A stretch of 64,000 nt of DNA from Burkholderiales bacterium (GTDB taxonomy: Bacteria > Pseudomonadota > Gammaproteobacteria > Burkholderiales > SG8-41). Position 1 is the first letter of the stretch; every line of letters starts with the position of its first letter. This document shows positions 39,736 through 49,072 of the stretch, piece after piece. The position numbers were made by a program, and so were the translations under genes. The DNA is taken from NCBI GenBank assembly GCA_036262035.1, contig DATAJS010000028.1:91149-155148 (forward strand). The letters are read 5' to 3'. The notes beneath the pieces are model-generated. The model was not told where the DNA came from and did no database searches. It saw only the letters and a list, made by a program, of their open reading frames with translations.

Positions 39736-40017
39736 ATGAGAAACCGGATTATTTTCGCCGCATTGCTGGCGATGCTCGGCTCGGCCGCCCTGGCCGCGGA
39801 GGACACGTCGCGCACCTATGGCAACGCGTCGTGCACCGACCGCAATGCCAACCCCGACAACTGCGTCATCCAGGACGGCCCGCCGCGGCGGCGCGCGTTC
39901 GGCGAGCAGTCGCCGCAGCCAAAGAAGCCCACCGCGCCGCCCACCGCCACACCGACGCCGTCGGGCGGCGGCGGTAACGTGACGATCCTCGGGGGACCTA
40001 ACCAGGGTGGGCGCTGA
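39736..40017 (+). CDS. Small secreted protein with one cysteine pair
   Basis: 93 residues; AGGAG lies 6 nt before ATG 39736. Signal peptide IIFAALLAMLGSAALAA. The mature part starts EDTSRTYGNASCTDRNANPDNCVIQDGPPRRR, then a Pro/Thr-rich stretch and a Gly-rich end. The cysteine-pair block resembles that of the protein at 18314 (both mature ends start D-T-x-R-T or D-S-T-E-R-T and have C..R[ND]...C..xDG). Function unknown. Confidence 0.7.
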   Translation: MRNRIIFAALLAMLGSAALAAEDTSRTYGNASCTDRNANPDNCVIQDGPPRRRAFGEQSPQPKKPTAPPTATPTPSGGGGNVTILGGPNQGGR

Positions 40018-40031
40018 GAGGATGAACCCGA

Positions 40032-40058
40032 CAAAAAAGGCCGGCGGAAGCCGGCCTT
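40032..40058 (-). terminator. Terminator of the tpsBA pair
   Basis: AAGGCCGGC-ggaa-GCCGGCCTT hairpin; on the minus strand it is followed by six T (AAAAAA at 40032-40037 on plus). It lies 19 nt beyond the tpsA stop. It may weakly serve the plus-strand gene too. Confidence 0.75.
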
Positions 40059-40076
40059 GTCGTTTGTAGCCGTGAA

Positions 40077-41102
40077 TCAGTAGATCGGCTCGCGTTTCTG
40101 CAGGTTGAGCATCGTGCCGGTGCGTGGCGCAATCGGCGCGGCCACGCTCGCACTTCTGATCCCAGCGACGCCTATCACAGGCGCGGCAGGGCCCGAGGGT
40201 TGGGTACTGACTGTGACCGGCGCTGCGGCGAGGGTCAGAGGCGCGGTACCCGATAACCCGGAGCCCGCGCTAAGGATGGTAAGGTTTCCTGCGGTCCCGG
40301 CGGTGCTTGTGAGAGTCGTAGTTGCGTCGGTAATGGACAGCGATCCTGTATTGGTCTTGCCGACGGCGGTCGCGAAATTCGTCGTAATGCCGCTGCCAGG
40401 ATTGCTCGAGATCGCGAGCGTCCGTCCGGCGCCCGAGTTGTCGCCCGCGAATGTGACGGTGGCGGTATTCGTGAGGGCGCCGAGGCTGCCGACGGTCACT
40501 ATTGCGCCGGAGCCGGCGTGTGTCCCGGACGTAGTCAGGGCACCTAACGCGACATCACCACCGATCGTTAGAACGGAGGCAGCATTCATGGAAATCGTGT
40601 TGCCTGTACCTATCGATACCTCGCCGCTTTGAACCGACAATGATCCTGCGGCGCTTATCGCCATAGCGTTACCAATCCCGCCTGCGGCGAGGAACTGCGC
40701 GTCAGAGACGTTCGTGGTCGACACCGTGAACGCTGCGGTGTTGATTTGTGCGCCTGCCCCAAAAAGCGCGCCGTTGGGGTTGATCAGGAATATCCGTCCA
40801 TTGGATTGCAGCGAGCCCGAGATCGAGGAGACGTTCGGCCCTACGACACGGTTTAGCACGGCGCTCGACGCGGAGGGTTGAACGAACTGCGTGGTCTGGC
40901 CCGCCCCGATGGAAAAGCCTTGCCAGTTGATGACCGCATTCCCGCCGTTCGTTACCGTGACGTTGTTAGTGCCGAGGCCGGTAACCGTCGCGCTGCCGGA
41001 GACGACTTGCGGGCCTGTCGGATTGCCGATGGCGTTTGAACCCAGCAGGAGTAGCGCGCACGCGGAAGCGGCGCGCGCGAGCCGTGCCGCGCGGACTTGC
41101 AT
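40077..41102 (-). CDS. Short TpsA-like exoprotein (two-partner secretion domain)
   Basis: 341 residues. The signal peptide region (RAASACALLLLGSNAIG) leads into a TPS domain of the filamentous-haemagglutinin N-terminal type: NPTGPQVVSGSATVTGLG, VINWQGFSIGAGQTTQFVQPS, SAVLNRVVGPNVSSISGSLQ, GRIFLINPNGALFGAGAQI. The rest is Thr/Ser/Gly/Ala-rich beta-helix-like repeat up to a plain stop. Typical TpsA proteins are several hundred to thousands of residues, so this is unusually small; the frame shows no disruption and has its own terminator. It follows its transporter gene tpsB on the same strand (42-nt gap). Confidence 0.85.
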   Translation of the reverse strand: MQVRAARLARAASACALLLLGSNAIGNPTGPQVVSGSATVTGLGTNNVTVTNGGNAVINWQGFSIGAGQTTQFVQPSASSAVLNRVVGPNVSSISGSLQSNGRIFLINPNGALFGAGAQINTAAFTVSTTNVSDAQFLAAGGIGNAMAISAAGSLSVQSGEVSIGTGNTISMNAASVLTIGGDVALGALTTSGTHAGSGAIVTVGSLGALTNTATVTFAGDNSGAGRTLAISSNPGSGITTNFATAVGKTNTGSLSITDATTTLTSTAGTAGNLTILSAGSGLSGTAPLTLAAAPVTVSTQPSGPAAPVIGVAGIRSASVAAPIAPRTGTMLNLQKREPIY

Positions 41103-41144
41103 TCTGTTGCCCCCTTTCGAGCAGATCGGATCGTAGCACGACGC

Positions 41145-42812
41145 TCAAAATTGCTGAGTTGCTGCGAACCAGATACGCGGACTTCTCCCTGGATCGGTCA
41201 ACGGTGCAGCGCTGCCGCGCCACGCGAACATCAGTTGCGCACTGAAGCCCGCATCGTGGGCGGCCGCAAGCGCGACGCCGTAGCCCCAGATATCGCGTGT
41301 ATTCAGCGCCGTGCCGACGACCGGCTCTTTGTTGAAGCGCCCGTGAGCGTAGTCGACGAACCCCGTCGCCGTTGTTCGCCAGCGATCGCCGGCAAGCAGG
41401 CGATGACGGTACTCGAGCTTCACCAGGTACCCTTGGTCGGCGGGTAGCTCCTCAACGGGATAGGCTCGAACGCCTTGCGGTCCGCTGAGCAATATTTCCC
41501 GGCCCGCGGCGAGATTTTTGGACGCGACCTGCGCGGTGAACGACGCGAAGGCGGCAGAGCCCGAAGTGACTTGCTGCAGCCGCTCGAAATGGATACGCCC
41601 GCGATCGAATCCGCCGCTGGTGCCGAGTGCCGGCGACTCGATGGGCGTGTTGCCGCGGACGTCGCCTCCCTGGTACTCGAGATAAAAGGCGGTGACGCCT
41701 CCCCGGAACAGGCCGTCGGCCAGATCTCCCGCGAGACGTGCGGTGAGGAATCGATGTCGCGTCGTTCCCGCCAGCGCGACCGCGTCGATGCGATCGTTGT
41801 ATTCGACGTCGGTGTAGGCGGCGTACGCCGTGAGATTACTGTTGTTCGTACGCAGCACGGGATGCGCCGCGAATACCGAATATCGTCGAAAGTCGCCGTT
41901 GAGGCGCAGTGCTTCGAAGTCTCCGCCGAGCCGGTAGCGGTAGCGGCCGAATTGAGCACCCAGTCGGGTGCCGTGATAATTGATCGGTGCGCTGTAGCTT
42001 GCGCCCGCGCCCAATTCGTCGCCGGTATTCGAGCGGTAGCCTTCGACGGTGGCGAGATCGCCGATTCCGAGAGGGTTTCGCAGCCTTGCTTGAGCGGTGT
42101 AGCGGATCTCCCCGAATTCCCGGATCTGGTGGTTATCGACGCGCACGAAACCGCCGAACAAACGTTCATCGCTTACCTTCACGTCGAGATCGGCGGTGCC
42201 CGGGAGGGAACCGGGCGTCAGCGACGGCTCGACGCGCACGCCGGGAAGGTCGTTCAACAACAGCAGCGGCGTGTCGAGATGCCCGCGCGCGATGAGCGTT
42301 CCGGATTGCAACGATGAGAGATAGCCGCGTGCAACCGAAGGACGCAGGCGCGACCCGGCGGGCTGCTCGACGTCGACCTTGCCGATACGGCCTTCGATGA
42401 TATCGATCCGTATCTCGCCCGCACTGACATCCTGGCTCGGCAGCACGGCCTGCGCGGCGAACAGGCCGCGCTCGCGCAGGTGCGCAGTGACGGCCGTGAG
42501 GGCGGCTCGCAGCTCGTCGGGCGACAGGCGCTTGCCTGTCCACGGCGCCACGATCGCCTGGAGCTCCGATTCCGGCACGATCGTCGACCCGGAGAAGCGG
42601 AAGCGCTCGACGAGCACGGTCTCGCCGGGCAGGGCGGGCGCCGCCGGCGCGGGCGTGTCGAGTTGCAGCCCCGCTGGAGGCTTCACGCGGAACCGCTCCT
42701 CCGGACTGCCGAGGTCGCGCGTTGCCGCCGGCGGAACCTGCGCTGCTGCGTGATCTGGGACGGATGCTGCAAACGCCGCGGCGATGATCGCCGCCGAACC
42801 TTTCTTAACCAC
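41145..42812 (-). CDS. TpsB outer-membrane transporter (ShlB/FhaC/HecB family)
   Basis: 555 residues. Signal peptide GSAAIIAAAFAASVPDHAAAQ. The POTRA_2 domain includes VLVERFRFSGSTIVPESELQAIV and the second POTRA GEIRIDIIEGRIGKVDVEQPAG. A 16-strand beta-barrel follows, ending in Phe (IWFAATQQF), as required for BAM recognition. It should secrete the adjacent TpsA-like protein. tpsB precedes tpsA in one operon. Confidence 0.93.
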   Translation of the reverse strand: MVKKGSAAIIAAAFAASVPDHAAAQVPPAATRDLGSPEERFRVKPPAGLQLDTPAPAAPALPGETVLVERFRFSGSTIVPESELQAIVAPWTGKRLSPDELRAALTAVTAHLRERGLFAAQAVLPSQDVSAGEIRIDIIEGRIGKVDVEQPAGSRLRPSVARGYLSSLQSGTLIARGHLDTPLLLLNDLPGVRVEPSLTPGSLPGTADLDVKVSDERLFGGFVRVDNHQIREFGEIRYTAQARLRNPLGIGDLATVEGYRSNTGDELGAGASYSAPINYHGTRLGAQFGRYRYRLGGDFEALRLNGDFRRYSVFAAHPVLRTNNSNLTAYAAYTDVEYNDRIDAVALAGTTRHRFLTARLAGDLADGLFRGGVTAFYLEYQGGDVRGNTPIESPALGTSGGFDRGRIHFERLQQVTSGSAAFASFTAQVASKNLAAGREILLSGPQGVRAYPVEELPADQGYLVKLEYRHRLLAGDRWRTTATGFVDYAHGRFNKEPVVGTALNTRDIWGYGVALAAAHDAGFSAQLMFAWRGSAAPLTDPGRSPRIWFAATQQF

Positions 42813-42830
42813 TTATCCAGTCGCCCGTAC

Positions 42831-42864
42831 AAAAACAGGCCGGCACCTTGTGGATGCCGGCCTG
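42831..42864 (-). terminator. Terminator of acnA
   Basis: On the minus strand: CAGGCCGGC-loop-GCCGGCCTG then TTTTTGT. It lies between the acnA stop and the tpsB start. A second hairpin (GAGCGGCGT/ACGCCGCTC, about 42870-42897) sits just before it without a T run. Confidence 0.85.
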
Positions 42865-42904
42865 CGGGATGAGCGGCGTCTCGTAAACGCCGCTCGGAAC
42901 ACGA

Positions 42905-45589
42905 TCAGGCTGCAGCGAGCAGCTCACGGAGCACGTAGGGGAGGATCCCGCCGTGCTTGTAGTAATCGACCTCGATCGGCGTGTCGATCCGCAGCCGCAG
43001 CGGCACCTGCTCGCTCTTGCCGTCCTTCCTCGTGATCGTCATCGTCACGTCCTGCATCGGCGTGATGCCTTGCTCGATGCCGGTGATGTCGATCGTCTCG
43101 GAGCCGTCGAGCTTGAGCGTCTGCGCGGTCGTGCCTTCCTTGAACTGCAGCGGCAGCACGCCCATGAAGACGAGGTTGGCGCGGTGGATGCGCTCGAAGT
43201 TGCGCACGATCACCGCCTGCACGCCGAGGAGCTGCGGACCTTTCGCCGCCCAGTCCCGCGACGAGCCCTGGCCGTATTCGTCGCCGCCGAAGACCACCGA
43301 CGGCACGCCCGCGGCCTTGTACTTCATCGCCGCCTCATAGATCGACATCTGCTGTCCCGACGGCTGGTGGATCGTGATGCCGCCTTCGGTGCCCGGCAGC
43401 ATCAGGTTCTTGATGCGCACGTTGGCGAACGTGCCGCGCATCATCACCTCGTGGTTGCCGCGCCGCGCGCCGTAGGTGTTGAAGTCCGCGACCGCGACAC
43501 CGTTCTCCTGCAGGTACTGGCCCGCGGGCGAGGACGGCCTGATGCCGCCGGCGGGGCTGATGTGGTCGGTGGTGATGGAATCGCCGAAGATGCCGAGCAC
43601 GCGCGCGCCCCTGATGTCGCTGACGGCCTTGGGCTGCATGCCGAACCCTTCGAAGTACGGCGGCAGCCGGACGTAGGTCGATTTGTCCTGCCACTTGTAG
43701 ACCGCTCCGAGCGCGGCCGGGATCTGGTCCCACAGCGGGTTGCCCTGCTTGAACGCGGCGAACACTTTCTTGAACATGTCGGCGTCGGTGGCGTACTTCA
43801 TGCAGCTCGCGACTTCCTGCTGCGTCGGCCAGATGTCGCGCAGGTACACCGGCTGGCCGTCCTTGCCGGTGCCGATCGGGTCTTTCGACATGTCGATGTT
43901 GACCGTGCCGGCGAGGCCGAACGCGACCACGAGCGGCGGGCTCATCAGGAAGTTGGCGCGGATCGCCTGGTGGATGCGCGCTTCGAAGTTGCGGTTGCCG
44001 GAGAGCACCGCGGCGCCCACGAGGTCGTTCTTGACGACGGTCTCCTCGATCGCGGGATCGAGGGGGCCCGAGTTGCCGATGCACGTGGTGCAGCCGTAGC
44101 CCGCGACGTAGTAGCCGAGCTGCTCGAGGTAAGGCAGCAGGCCCGCGTTCTTCAGGTATTCGGTGACGGCGAGGGAGCCCGGTCCGAGCGAGGTCTTCAC
44201 GCGTGCCGGCGGCTTCAACCCTTTCTCGACCGCTTTCTTGGCGAGCAGTCCCGCGCCGAGCAGCACGCCGGGGTTCGAGGTGTTGGTGCACGAGGTGATC
44301 GCGGAGATCAGCACGTCGCCCTGGCCGACGTCGATGCCCGCTTTCGACGTGAGGTGGCGCTCGTCCATCCTGTCGGCCTTGCCGTAGCCGCCGTCGACGA
44401 ACGGCTTTTTCATCAGGCCCTGGAACACGTCTTTCAGCGCGGGGAGATCGATGCGGTCGTGGGGTCGGCGCGGACCCGCGACCGACGGTTTCACGGTCGA
44501 GAGGTCGAGCTCGACGACTTCGCTGTAATCGATCTCGCCTTTCTTCGGCATGCCGAACATGCCCTGCGCTTCGTAATACGCCCTGACCAGCGGCACGAGG
44601 TCGGCGCGGCCGGTCATCTTCAGGAACTCCAGCGAGCACTCGTCGACCGGGAAGAAACCGCACGTCGCGCCGTACTCCGGCGACATGTTGCCGATCGTCG
44701 CGCGGTCGGGCAGGGCGAGCGACGCGGCGCCGTCGCCGAAGTATTCGACGAACTTGCCGACGACCTTGCGGCTGCGCAGAAGCTGGGTGACGGCGAGCGC
44801 GAGGTCGGTGGCGGTGACGCCTTCACCGAGACGGCCGGTCATGTGCACGCCGACGACGTCGGGCTCGAGGAAGTACATCGGCTGGCCGAGCATCGCCGCT
44901 TCGGCTTCGATGCCGCCCACGCCCCAGCCCAGCACGCCGAGGCCGTTGACCATCGTGGTGTGCGAGTCGATGCCGACGAGGCTGTCGGGATAGCACATGT
45001 CGCCCTTGCTCCAGACGATGCGCGAGATGTACTCGAGGTTGACCTGGTGGCAGATGCCGTTGCCGGGCGGGATGGTCTCGAAGGTCTTGAACGCCTGTGC
45101 GCTCCACTTGAGGAACTCGTAGCGCTCGTGGTTGCGCGAGAACTCGATCTCCATGTTCCTGCGCAGCGCGTCGGGCGTGCCGTAGGTGTCGATCTGCACC
45201 GAGTGATCGATGATGAGGTGCGCCGGGACGAGCGGCTCGATGATCTCGGGGTCCTTGCCCATCGCTTTCGCCGCTTCGCGCAGCGCCGCGAAGTCGACGA
45301 CGAGCGGCACGCCGGTCATGTCCTGCAGCAGCACGCGCGCGACGACGAGAGGCACCTCTTCGGTGCGCTTGGCCGTCGGTTTCCAGCCGGCGAGGTTCTT
45401 GAGATGCGTCTCGGTGATCTTCATGCCGTCGTAGTTGCGCAGCGCGGATTCGAGCACGACCCGCAACGAGCGCGGCAGGCGCGATACCTTGCCGAGGCCC
45501 GCCCTCTCGAGCGCGGGCAGGGAGTAGTACTGCCCCGTCCTGCCGCCGTAGCTGAACTGCTGAAGAGATTCGAAGAGGTTATGACTCAT
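42905..45589 (-). CDS. acnA: Aconitate hydratase AcnA
   Basis: 894 residues, normal for AcnA; interconverts citrate and isocitrate. [4Fe-4S] cysteines lie in [14 protein letters not shown] and [14 protein letters not shown]. Other motifs: [27 protein letters not shown] and [20 protein letters not shown] 45589 opens [12 protein letters not shown]; an in-frame upstream ATG would add a non-conserved 38-residue tail. It diverges from tctB across about 240 nt and lies two genes from isocitrate dehydrogenase. Confidence 0.97.
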   Translation of the reverse strand: MSHNLFESLQQFSYGGRTGQYYSLPALERAGLGKVSRLPRSLRVVLESALRNYDGMKITETHLKNLAGWKPTAKRTEEVPLVVARVLLQDMTGVPLVVDFAALREAAKAMGKDPEIIEPLVPAHLIIDHSVQIDTYGTPDALRRNMEIEFSRNHERYEFLKWSAQAFKTFETIPPGNGICHQVNLEYISRIVWSKGDMCYPDSLVGIDSHTTMVNGLGVLGWGVGGIEAEAAMLGQPMYFLEPDVVGVHMTGRLGEGVTATDLALAVTQLLRSRKVVGKFVEYFGDGAASLALPDRATIGNMSPEYGATCGFFPVDECSLEFLKMTGRADLVPLVRAYYEAQGMFGMPKKGEIDYSEVVELDLSTVKPSVAGPRRPHDRIDLPALKDVFQGLMKKPFVDGGYGKADRMDERHLTSKAGIDVGQGDVLISAITSCTNTSNPGVLLGAGLLAKKAVEKGLKPPARVKTSLGPGSLAVTEYLKNAGLLPYLEQLGYYVAGYGCTTCIGNSGPLDPAIEETVVKNDLVGAAVLSGNRNFEARIHQAIRANFLMSPPLVVAFGLAGTVNIDMSKDPIGTGKDGQPVYLRDIWPTQQEVASCMKYATDADMFKKVFAAFKQGNPLWDQIPAALGAVYKWQDKSTYVRLPPYFEGFGMQPKAVSDIRGARVLGIFGDSITTDHISPAGGIRPSSPAGQYLQENGVAVADFNTYGARRGNHEVMMRGTFANVRIKNLMLPGTEGGITIHQPSGQQMSIYEAAMKYKAAGVPSVVFGGDEYGQGSSRDWAAKGPQLLGVQAVIVRNFERIHRANLVFMGVLPLQFKEGTTAQTLKLDGSETIDITGIEQGITPMQDVTMTITRKDGKSEQVPLRLRIDTPIEVDYYKHGGILPYVLRELLAAA

Positions 45590-45830
45590 GAAAGTGACTC
45601 CTGGGTGTGCCGACCCCTTTGGCAACGAGCTTGCGTGTTGGGTAGGGTGAAACGGGAGACTGCCGCGCGCGGGCTTTGGGAAGCGGACCGGGCTGTCAGA
45701 CATTCAAAAATAGCGAAACGGTCCCTGCGGGTCAAGGCGAGATGCCGCCCCCGGGAACGATGGGTTAAGATGCTTCCCGGTCTAATAACAGCGGGGCATC
45801 AAACGCGTGACCCTGCGTCAGGAGGAGCCC

Positions 45831-46301
45831 ATGGCCGACCGCGTGATCTTCGTCTGCACCCTCGTCCTAGCCGGTGTATACCTTTACGCGACCGAGCAGT
45901 TGCCGACGCTCGAGATCGGCGACCCGCTCGGTCCCAAGGCGTTTCCGCGGCTGCTCGGCGTCGGCCTCGTCCTTGCGGCGATCCTGCTCCTGTTCGAGAT
46001 GGTGAAAGCGCGCAAAGCGGCGCCCGCGAACCGCCAGGCCTCCGCTTCGGAGCCGGCCGGCCGCGGCGCGCCGGCGATCGTCGCCGGCGTCGCGGTGTGG
46101 ACGTTCCTCTACTTCATGGTGTTCGAACGGCTCGGGTACGTCGTCGCGACCACGCTCTACCTCGTGCCGCTGATGATGTACTTCAACAAGAAGCGGCCGC
46201 TCATGAACGTGCTCACGGCGGTGTTGTTCTGCGCGGGCTCGTATCTCCTTTTCACCAAGGTGCTCGGCGTGAATCTCGCGCCCGGCATCCTGCCGCTGTG
46301 A
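45831..46301 (+). CDS. tctB: Tripartite tricarboxylate transporter small membrane subunit TctB
   Basis: 156 residues with four hydrophobic segments (VIFVCTLVLAGVYLYATEQL, ALLGVGLVLAAILLLFEMV-like, AIVAGVAVWTFLYFMVFE, VLTAVLFCAGSYLLF). The phrase LPTLEIGDPLGPKAFPRLLG is typical. ATG 45831 has GGAGGAG 5 nt upstream, better than the GTG at 45807. Directly followed by tctA. Confidence 0.92.
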   Translation: MADRVIFVCTLVLAGVYLYATEQLPTLEIGDPLGPKAFPRLLGVGLVLAAILLLFEMVKARKAAPANRQASASEPAGRGAPAIVAGVAVWTFLYFMVFERLGYVVATTLYLVPLMMYFNKKRPLMNVLTAVLFCAGSYLLFTKVLGVNLAPGILPL

Positions 46302-46308
46302 GGTGATC

Positions 46309-47823
46309 GTGGACACGCTGACTCACATCATCAACGGCTTCGCCGTCTGCCTCCAGCCGATCAACCTCTGGTACACCTTCCTCGGCGTCTTCATGGGCAC
46401 GATCATCGGCGTGCTGCCCGGCATCGGGCCGTCCGCCGGCATCGCGCTGCTCATCCCGGTGACGTTCGGGATGAACCCGACTTCCGCGCTCATCATGATG
46501 TGCGGCATCTATTACGGCACCAAGTACGGCGGCTCGACGACGTCGATCCTGATCCGCACGCCCGGCGAAGCCGCGTCGGTGATGACCTCGATCGACGGTT
46601 ACGAGATGGCGAAGAATGGCCGCGCGGGCGCCGCGCTGGCGGTGTCCGCCATCGGCTCGTTCATCGCAGGCACCGTCGGCGTCGTCGCGCTGACGCTCTT
46701 CGCGGTGCCGCTCACCTCGATGGCGCTCAAGTTCGGGCCCGCCGAGTATTTCACGCTGATGCTGTTCGCGATGACCGCGGTCGCATCGCTGACCGGCGCG
46801 TCACCCGCGAAAGGGCTGCTCTCGACGATCGCCGGCCTGATGATTGCAACGGTCGGCATCGATCTGCAGAGCGGGCAGCCGCGTTTCACCATGGGCGTGC
46901 CGGAATTCCAGGACGGCGTCGGTTTCGTGGTGGTCGTGGTCGGGCTGTTCGCGCTCTCCGAGGTATTCCGCGGCATGGAAGGCTTGTACAAGGGCACGGC
47001 TGCCGAGATGATCCGCATCAAGGGCAAGCTCTGGCTCACGCGCGAGGAGTGGGACCGCTCGGTCGGTCCGATCTGGCGCGGCGGCATCATCGGTTTCATC
47101 ATCGGCGTGCTGCCGGGCGCGGGCGGAACGATCGCGTCGATCCTCTCGTACACCACCGAGAAGCGCATGTCGAAGCACCCCGAGGAATTCGGCAACGGCG
47201 CGATCGAAGGCGTCGCGGGACCCGAGTCGGCGAACAATTCCGACACCGCGGGCGCGATGGTGCCGCTGCTCTCGCTCGGCATCCCGGGCGGCGGCGCCAC
47301 CGCGGTGCTGCTCGGCGCGTTCATCATGTACGGCATACAGCCGGGGCCGCTGCTCTTCCAGAACCGTCCCGACCTCGTGTGGGGCCTCATCGACAGCATG
47401 TACATCGGCAACGTCATGCTGCTGATCCTGAACCTGCCGCTGATCGGGCTGTTCGTGCGGCTGCTCTACATACCGGCGGGCATCCTGTATCCGCTGATCG
47501 TCGCGATCTCGGTCATCGGCGCGTACGCGATCAACGGCAGCATGACCGACCTCTATCTCATCCTCTTCTTCGGCGTCGTGGGCTACGTCTTCGACAAGGT
47601 CCAGATCCCCGTCGCTCCGCTGGTGCTTTCGCTCGTGCTCGGCGGCATGATGGAGCAGTCGTTCAGGCAGGCGATGACGATCTCGGGCGGCGACCCGCAG
47701 ATCTTCGTCGGCAGCCCGATCACCATCACGCTCGTGGTGCTGTCGGCGATCTCGATCGCGACGCCGTTCATCCTCGCTCGCATCAAGGCGTTCAAGAACG
47801 CGTTGACCGCGGAAGCGGATTAA
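46309..47823 (+). CDS. tctA: Tripartite tricarboxylate transporter large membrane subunit TctA
   Basis: 504 residues, about 12 membrane helices. Family marks: GVFMGTIIGVLPGIGPSAGIALLIPVTFGMNP, YYGTKYGGSTTSILIRTPGEAASVMT, GPESANNSDTAGAMVPLLSLGIPGG. Start GTG 46309 is chosen since GAGG ends 5 nt ahead; GTG 46303 is an alternative. It needs a TctC/Bug receptor, and none adjoins it; candidates in the window are at 15973 and 56253. The neighbours acnA and NAD-isocitrate dehydrogenase suggest citrate or a related tricarboxylate as cargo. Confidence 0.95.
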   Translation: MDTLTHIINGFAVCLQPINLWYTFLGVFMGTIIGVLPGIGPSAGIALLIPVTFGMNPTSALIMMCGIYYGTKYGGSTTSILIRTPGEAASVMTSIDGYEMAKNGRAGAALAVSAIGSFIAGTVGVVALTLFAVPLTSMALKFGPAEYFTLMLFAMTAVASLTGASPAKGLLSTIAGLMIATVGIDLQSGQPRFTMGVPEFQDGVGFVVVVVGLFALSEVFRGMEGLYKGTAAEMIRIKGKLWLTREEWDRSVGPIWRGGIIGFIIGVLPGAGGTIASILSYTTEKRMSKHPEEFGNGAIEGVAGPESANNSDTAGAMVPLLSLGIPGGGATAVLLGAFIMYGIQPGPLLFQNRPDLVWGLIDSMYIGNVMLLILNLPLIGLFVRLLYIPAGILYPLIVAISVIGAYAINGSMTDLYLILFFGVVGYVFDKVQIPVAPLVLSLVLGGMMEQSFRQAMTISGGDPQIFVGSPITITLVVLSAISIATPFILARIKAFKNALTAEAD

Positions 47824-47839
47824 CCGGCAGGAGTTGTAC

Positions 47840-48895
47840 ATGCATCGAGTCAGTCTCATCCCGGGCGACGGCATCGGCCCGGAAGTCACCCATGCAGCAC
47901 GCGCGGTCCTCGAAGCCTCGGGCGCCGAGCTCGAGTTCGAGATCGCCGTCATCGGCCAGGAGGCGGAGAAGCAGTCGGGCGCGCAGATGCCGCCGCAGGT
48001 GTGGGAATCGTTCGCGCGCACCAGGCTGTTGCTCAAGGGTCCCACCTACACCCCGTTCGGCGGCGGCTTCCGCGTCAAAGTCGAGCGTCCCGGCGTCGAC
48101 GGCAAGGTGCGCGAAGGGAGCTATCCCAGCCTCGCCATCGCGCTGCGGAAAGAGCTCGGGCTCTACGTCAACGTGCGGCCGATCAAGACCTATCCCAACG
48201 TGCGCACGCGCTACGAGAACGTCGACCTCGTGATCTTCCGCGAGAACAGCGAAGACCTCTACGTAGGCAACGAGCGCATGATCGACGCCGACACCGCCGA
48301 AGGCATCAAGCGCATCACGCGCGGCGCCACCGAGCGTGTGGCGAAGTTCGCCTACGACTACATGAAGCGCACCGGCCGCAGGAAGCTCACGATCGGCCAC
48401 AAGGCGAACGTGATGAAGATGACCGACGGGCTGTGGCTGAACGCAGCGCAGGAGATCGGCAAGGGCTTCCCGGACATCACGACCGACGCGCGGGTCATCG
48501 ACGCGCTGTGCATGGAGCTCGTCATCAAGCCCGAGACGTTCGACGGGCTGCTGCTGACGAACCTCTACGGCGACATCGTGTCGGACCTCTGCGCCGGCCT
48601 GGTCGGGGGACTGGGTGTGGCCCCGGGCGCGAACATCGGTCCCGACGCCGCGATGTTCGAAGCGGTGCACGGCACCGCGCCGGACATCGCGGGCAAGGAC
48701 CTCGCGAACCCGATGGCGATGATCCTCTCGGCGGTGCTGATGCTGCGCTACATCGACGAGTGCGACGCCGCCGACCGCATCGACGCGGCGCTGTCCGAAG
48801 TGCTCGCGGACAAGAAGTCCATCACCCGCGACCTGGGCGGCACCGCCGGTACCAAGGCGTTCACTCAGGCGATCGTCGCAAAGCTCAAAAGCTGA
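47840..48895 (+). CDS. NAD-dependent isocitrate dehydrogenase (IDH/IMDH family)
   Basis: 351 residues. MHRVSLIPGDGIGPEVT start; RENSEDLYVGNERM substrate/phosphate loop; HKANVMKMTDGLWL; catalytic and metal Asp block NLYGDIVSDLCAGLVGGLGVAPGANIG; nucleotide motif HGTAPDIAGKDLANP. The short NAD-type IDH pattern (as in mitochondrial IDH3 and Thermus) fits better than isopropylmalate dehydrogenase. ATG 47840 has AGGAG 6 nt upstream. Follows tctA by 16 nt, so likely in the tctBA operon. Confidence 0.88.
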   Translation: MHRVSLIPGDGIGPEVTHAARAVLEASGAELEFEIAVIGQEAEKQSGAQMPPQVWESFARTRLLLKGPTYTPFGGGFRVKVERPGVDGKVREGSYPSLAIALRKELGLYVNVRPIKTYPNVRTRYENVDLVIFRENSEDLYVGNERMIDADTAEGIKRITRGATERVAKFAYDYMKRTGRRKLTIGHKANVMKMTDGLWLNAAQEIGKGFPDITTDARVIDALCMELVIKPETFDGLLLTNLYGDIVSDLCAGLVGGLGVAPGANIGPDAAMFEAVHGTAPDIAGKDLANPMAMILSAVLMLRYIDECDAADRIDAALSEVLADKKSITRDLGGTAGTKAFTQAIVAKLKS

Positions 48896-48906
48896 AAAAG
48901 CAGATT

Positions 48907-49047
48907 AACCGCCAAGGACGCAAAGGACGCAAAGGAATTTCTCGGGTGGCTGACCTTGCGGTGTCGCATATCGGAAAAAGCGATAGTGCGAGGCGCCCGC
49001 GCCCGTTCAATAGCTTTTCCTTTGCGTCCTTTGCGTCCTTTGCGGTT
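48907..49047. repeat. MITE-like element with AAGGACGCA-repeat ends (copy 1)
   Basis: About 141 bp. Left end AACCGCCAAGGACGCAAAGG and right end CCTTTGCGTCCTTTGCGGTT are inverted; each contains two to three tandem AAGGACGCA units (about 30 bp per arm). The interior contains TCGGGTGGCTGAC, shared with copy 2 (56057) in opposite orientation. No ORF. It sits between the IDH and ketopantoate-reductase-like genes. Confidence 0.85.
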
Positions 49048-49072
49048 CAAATTGTTTTGATCCAGGGACAGC

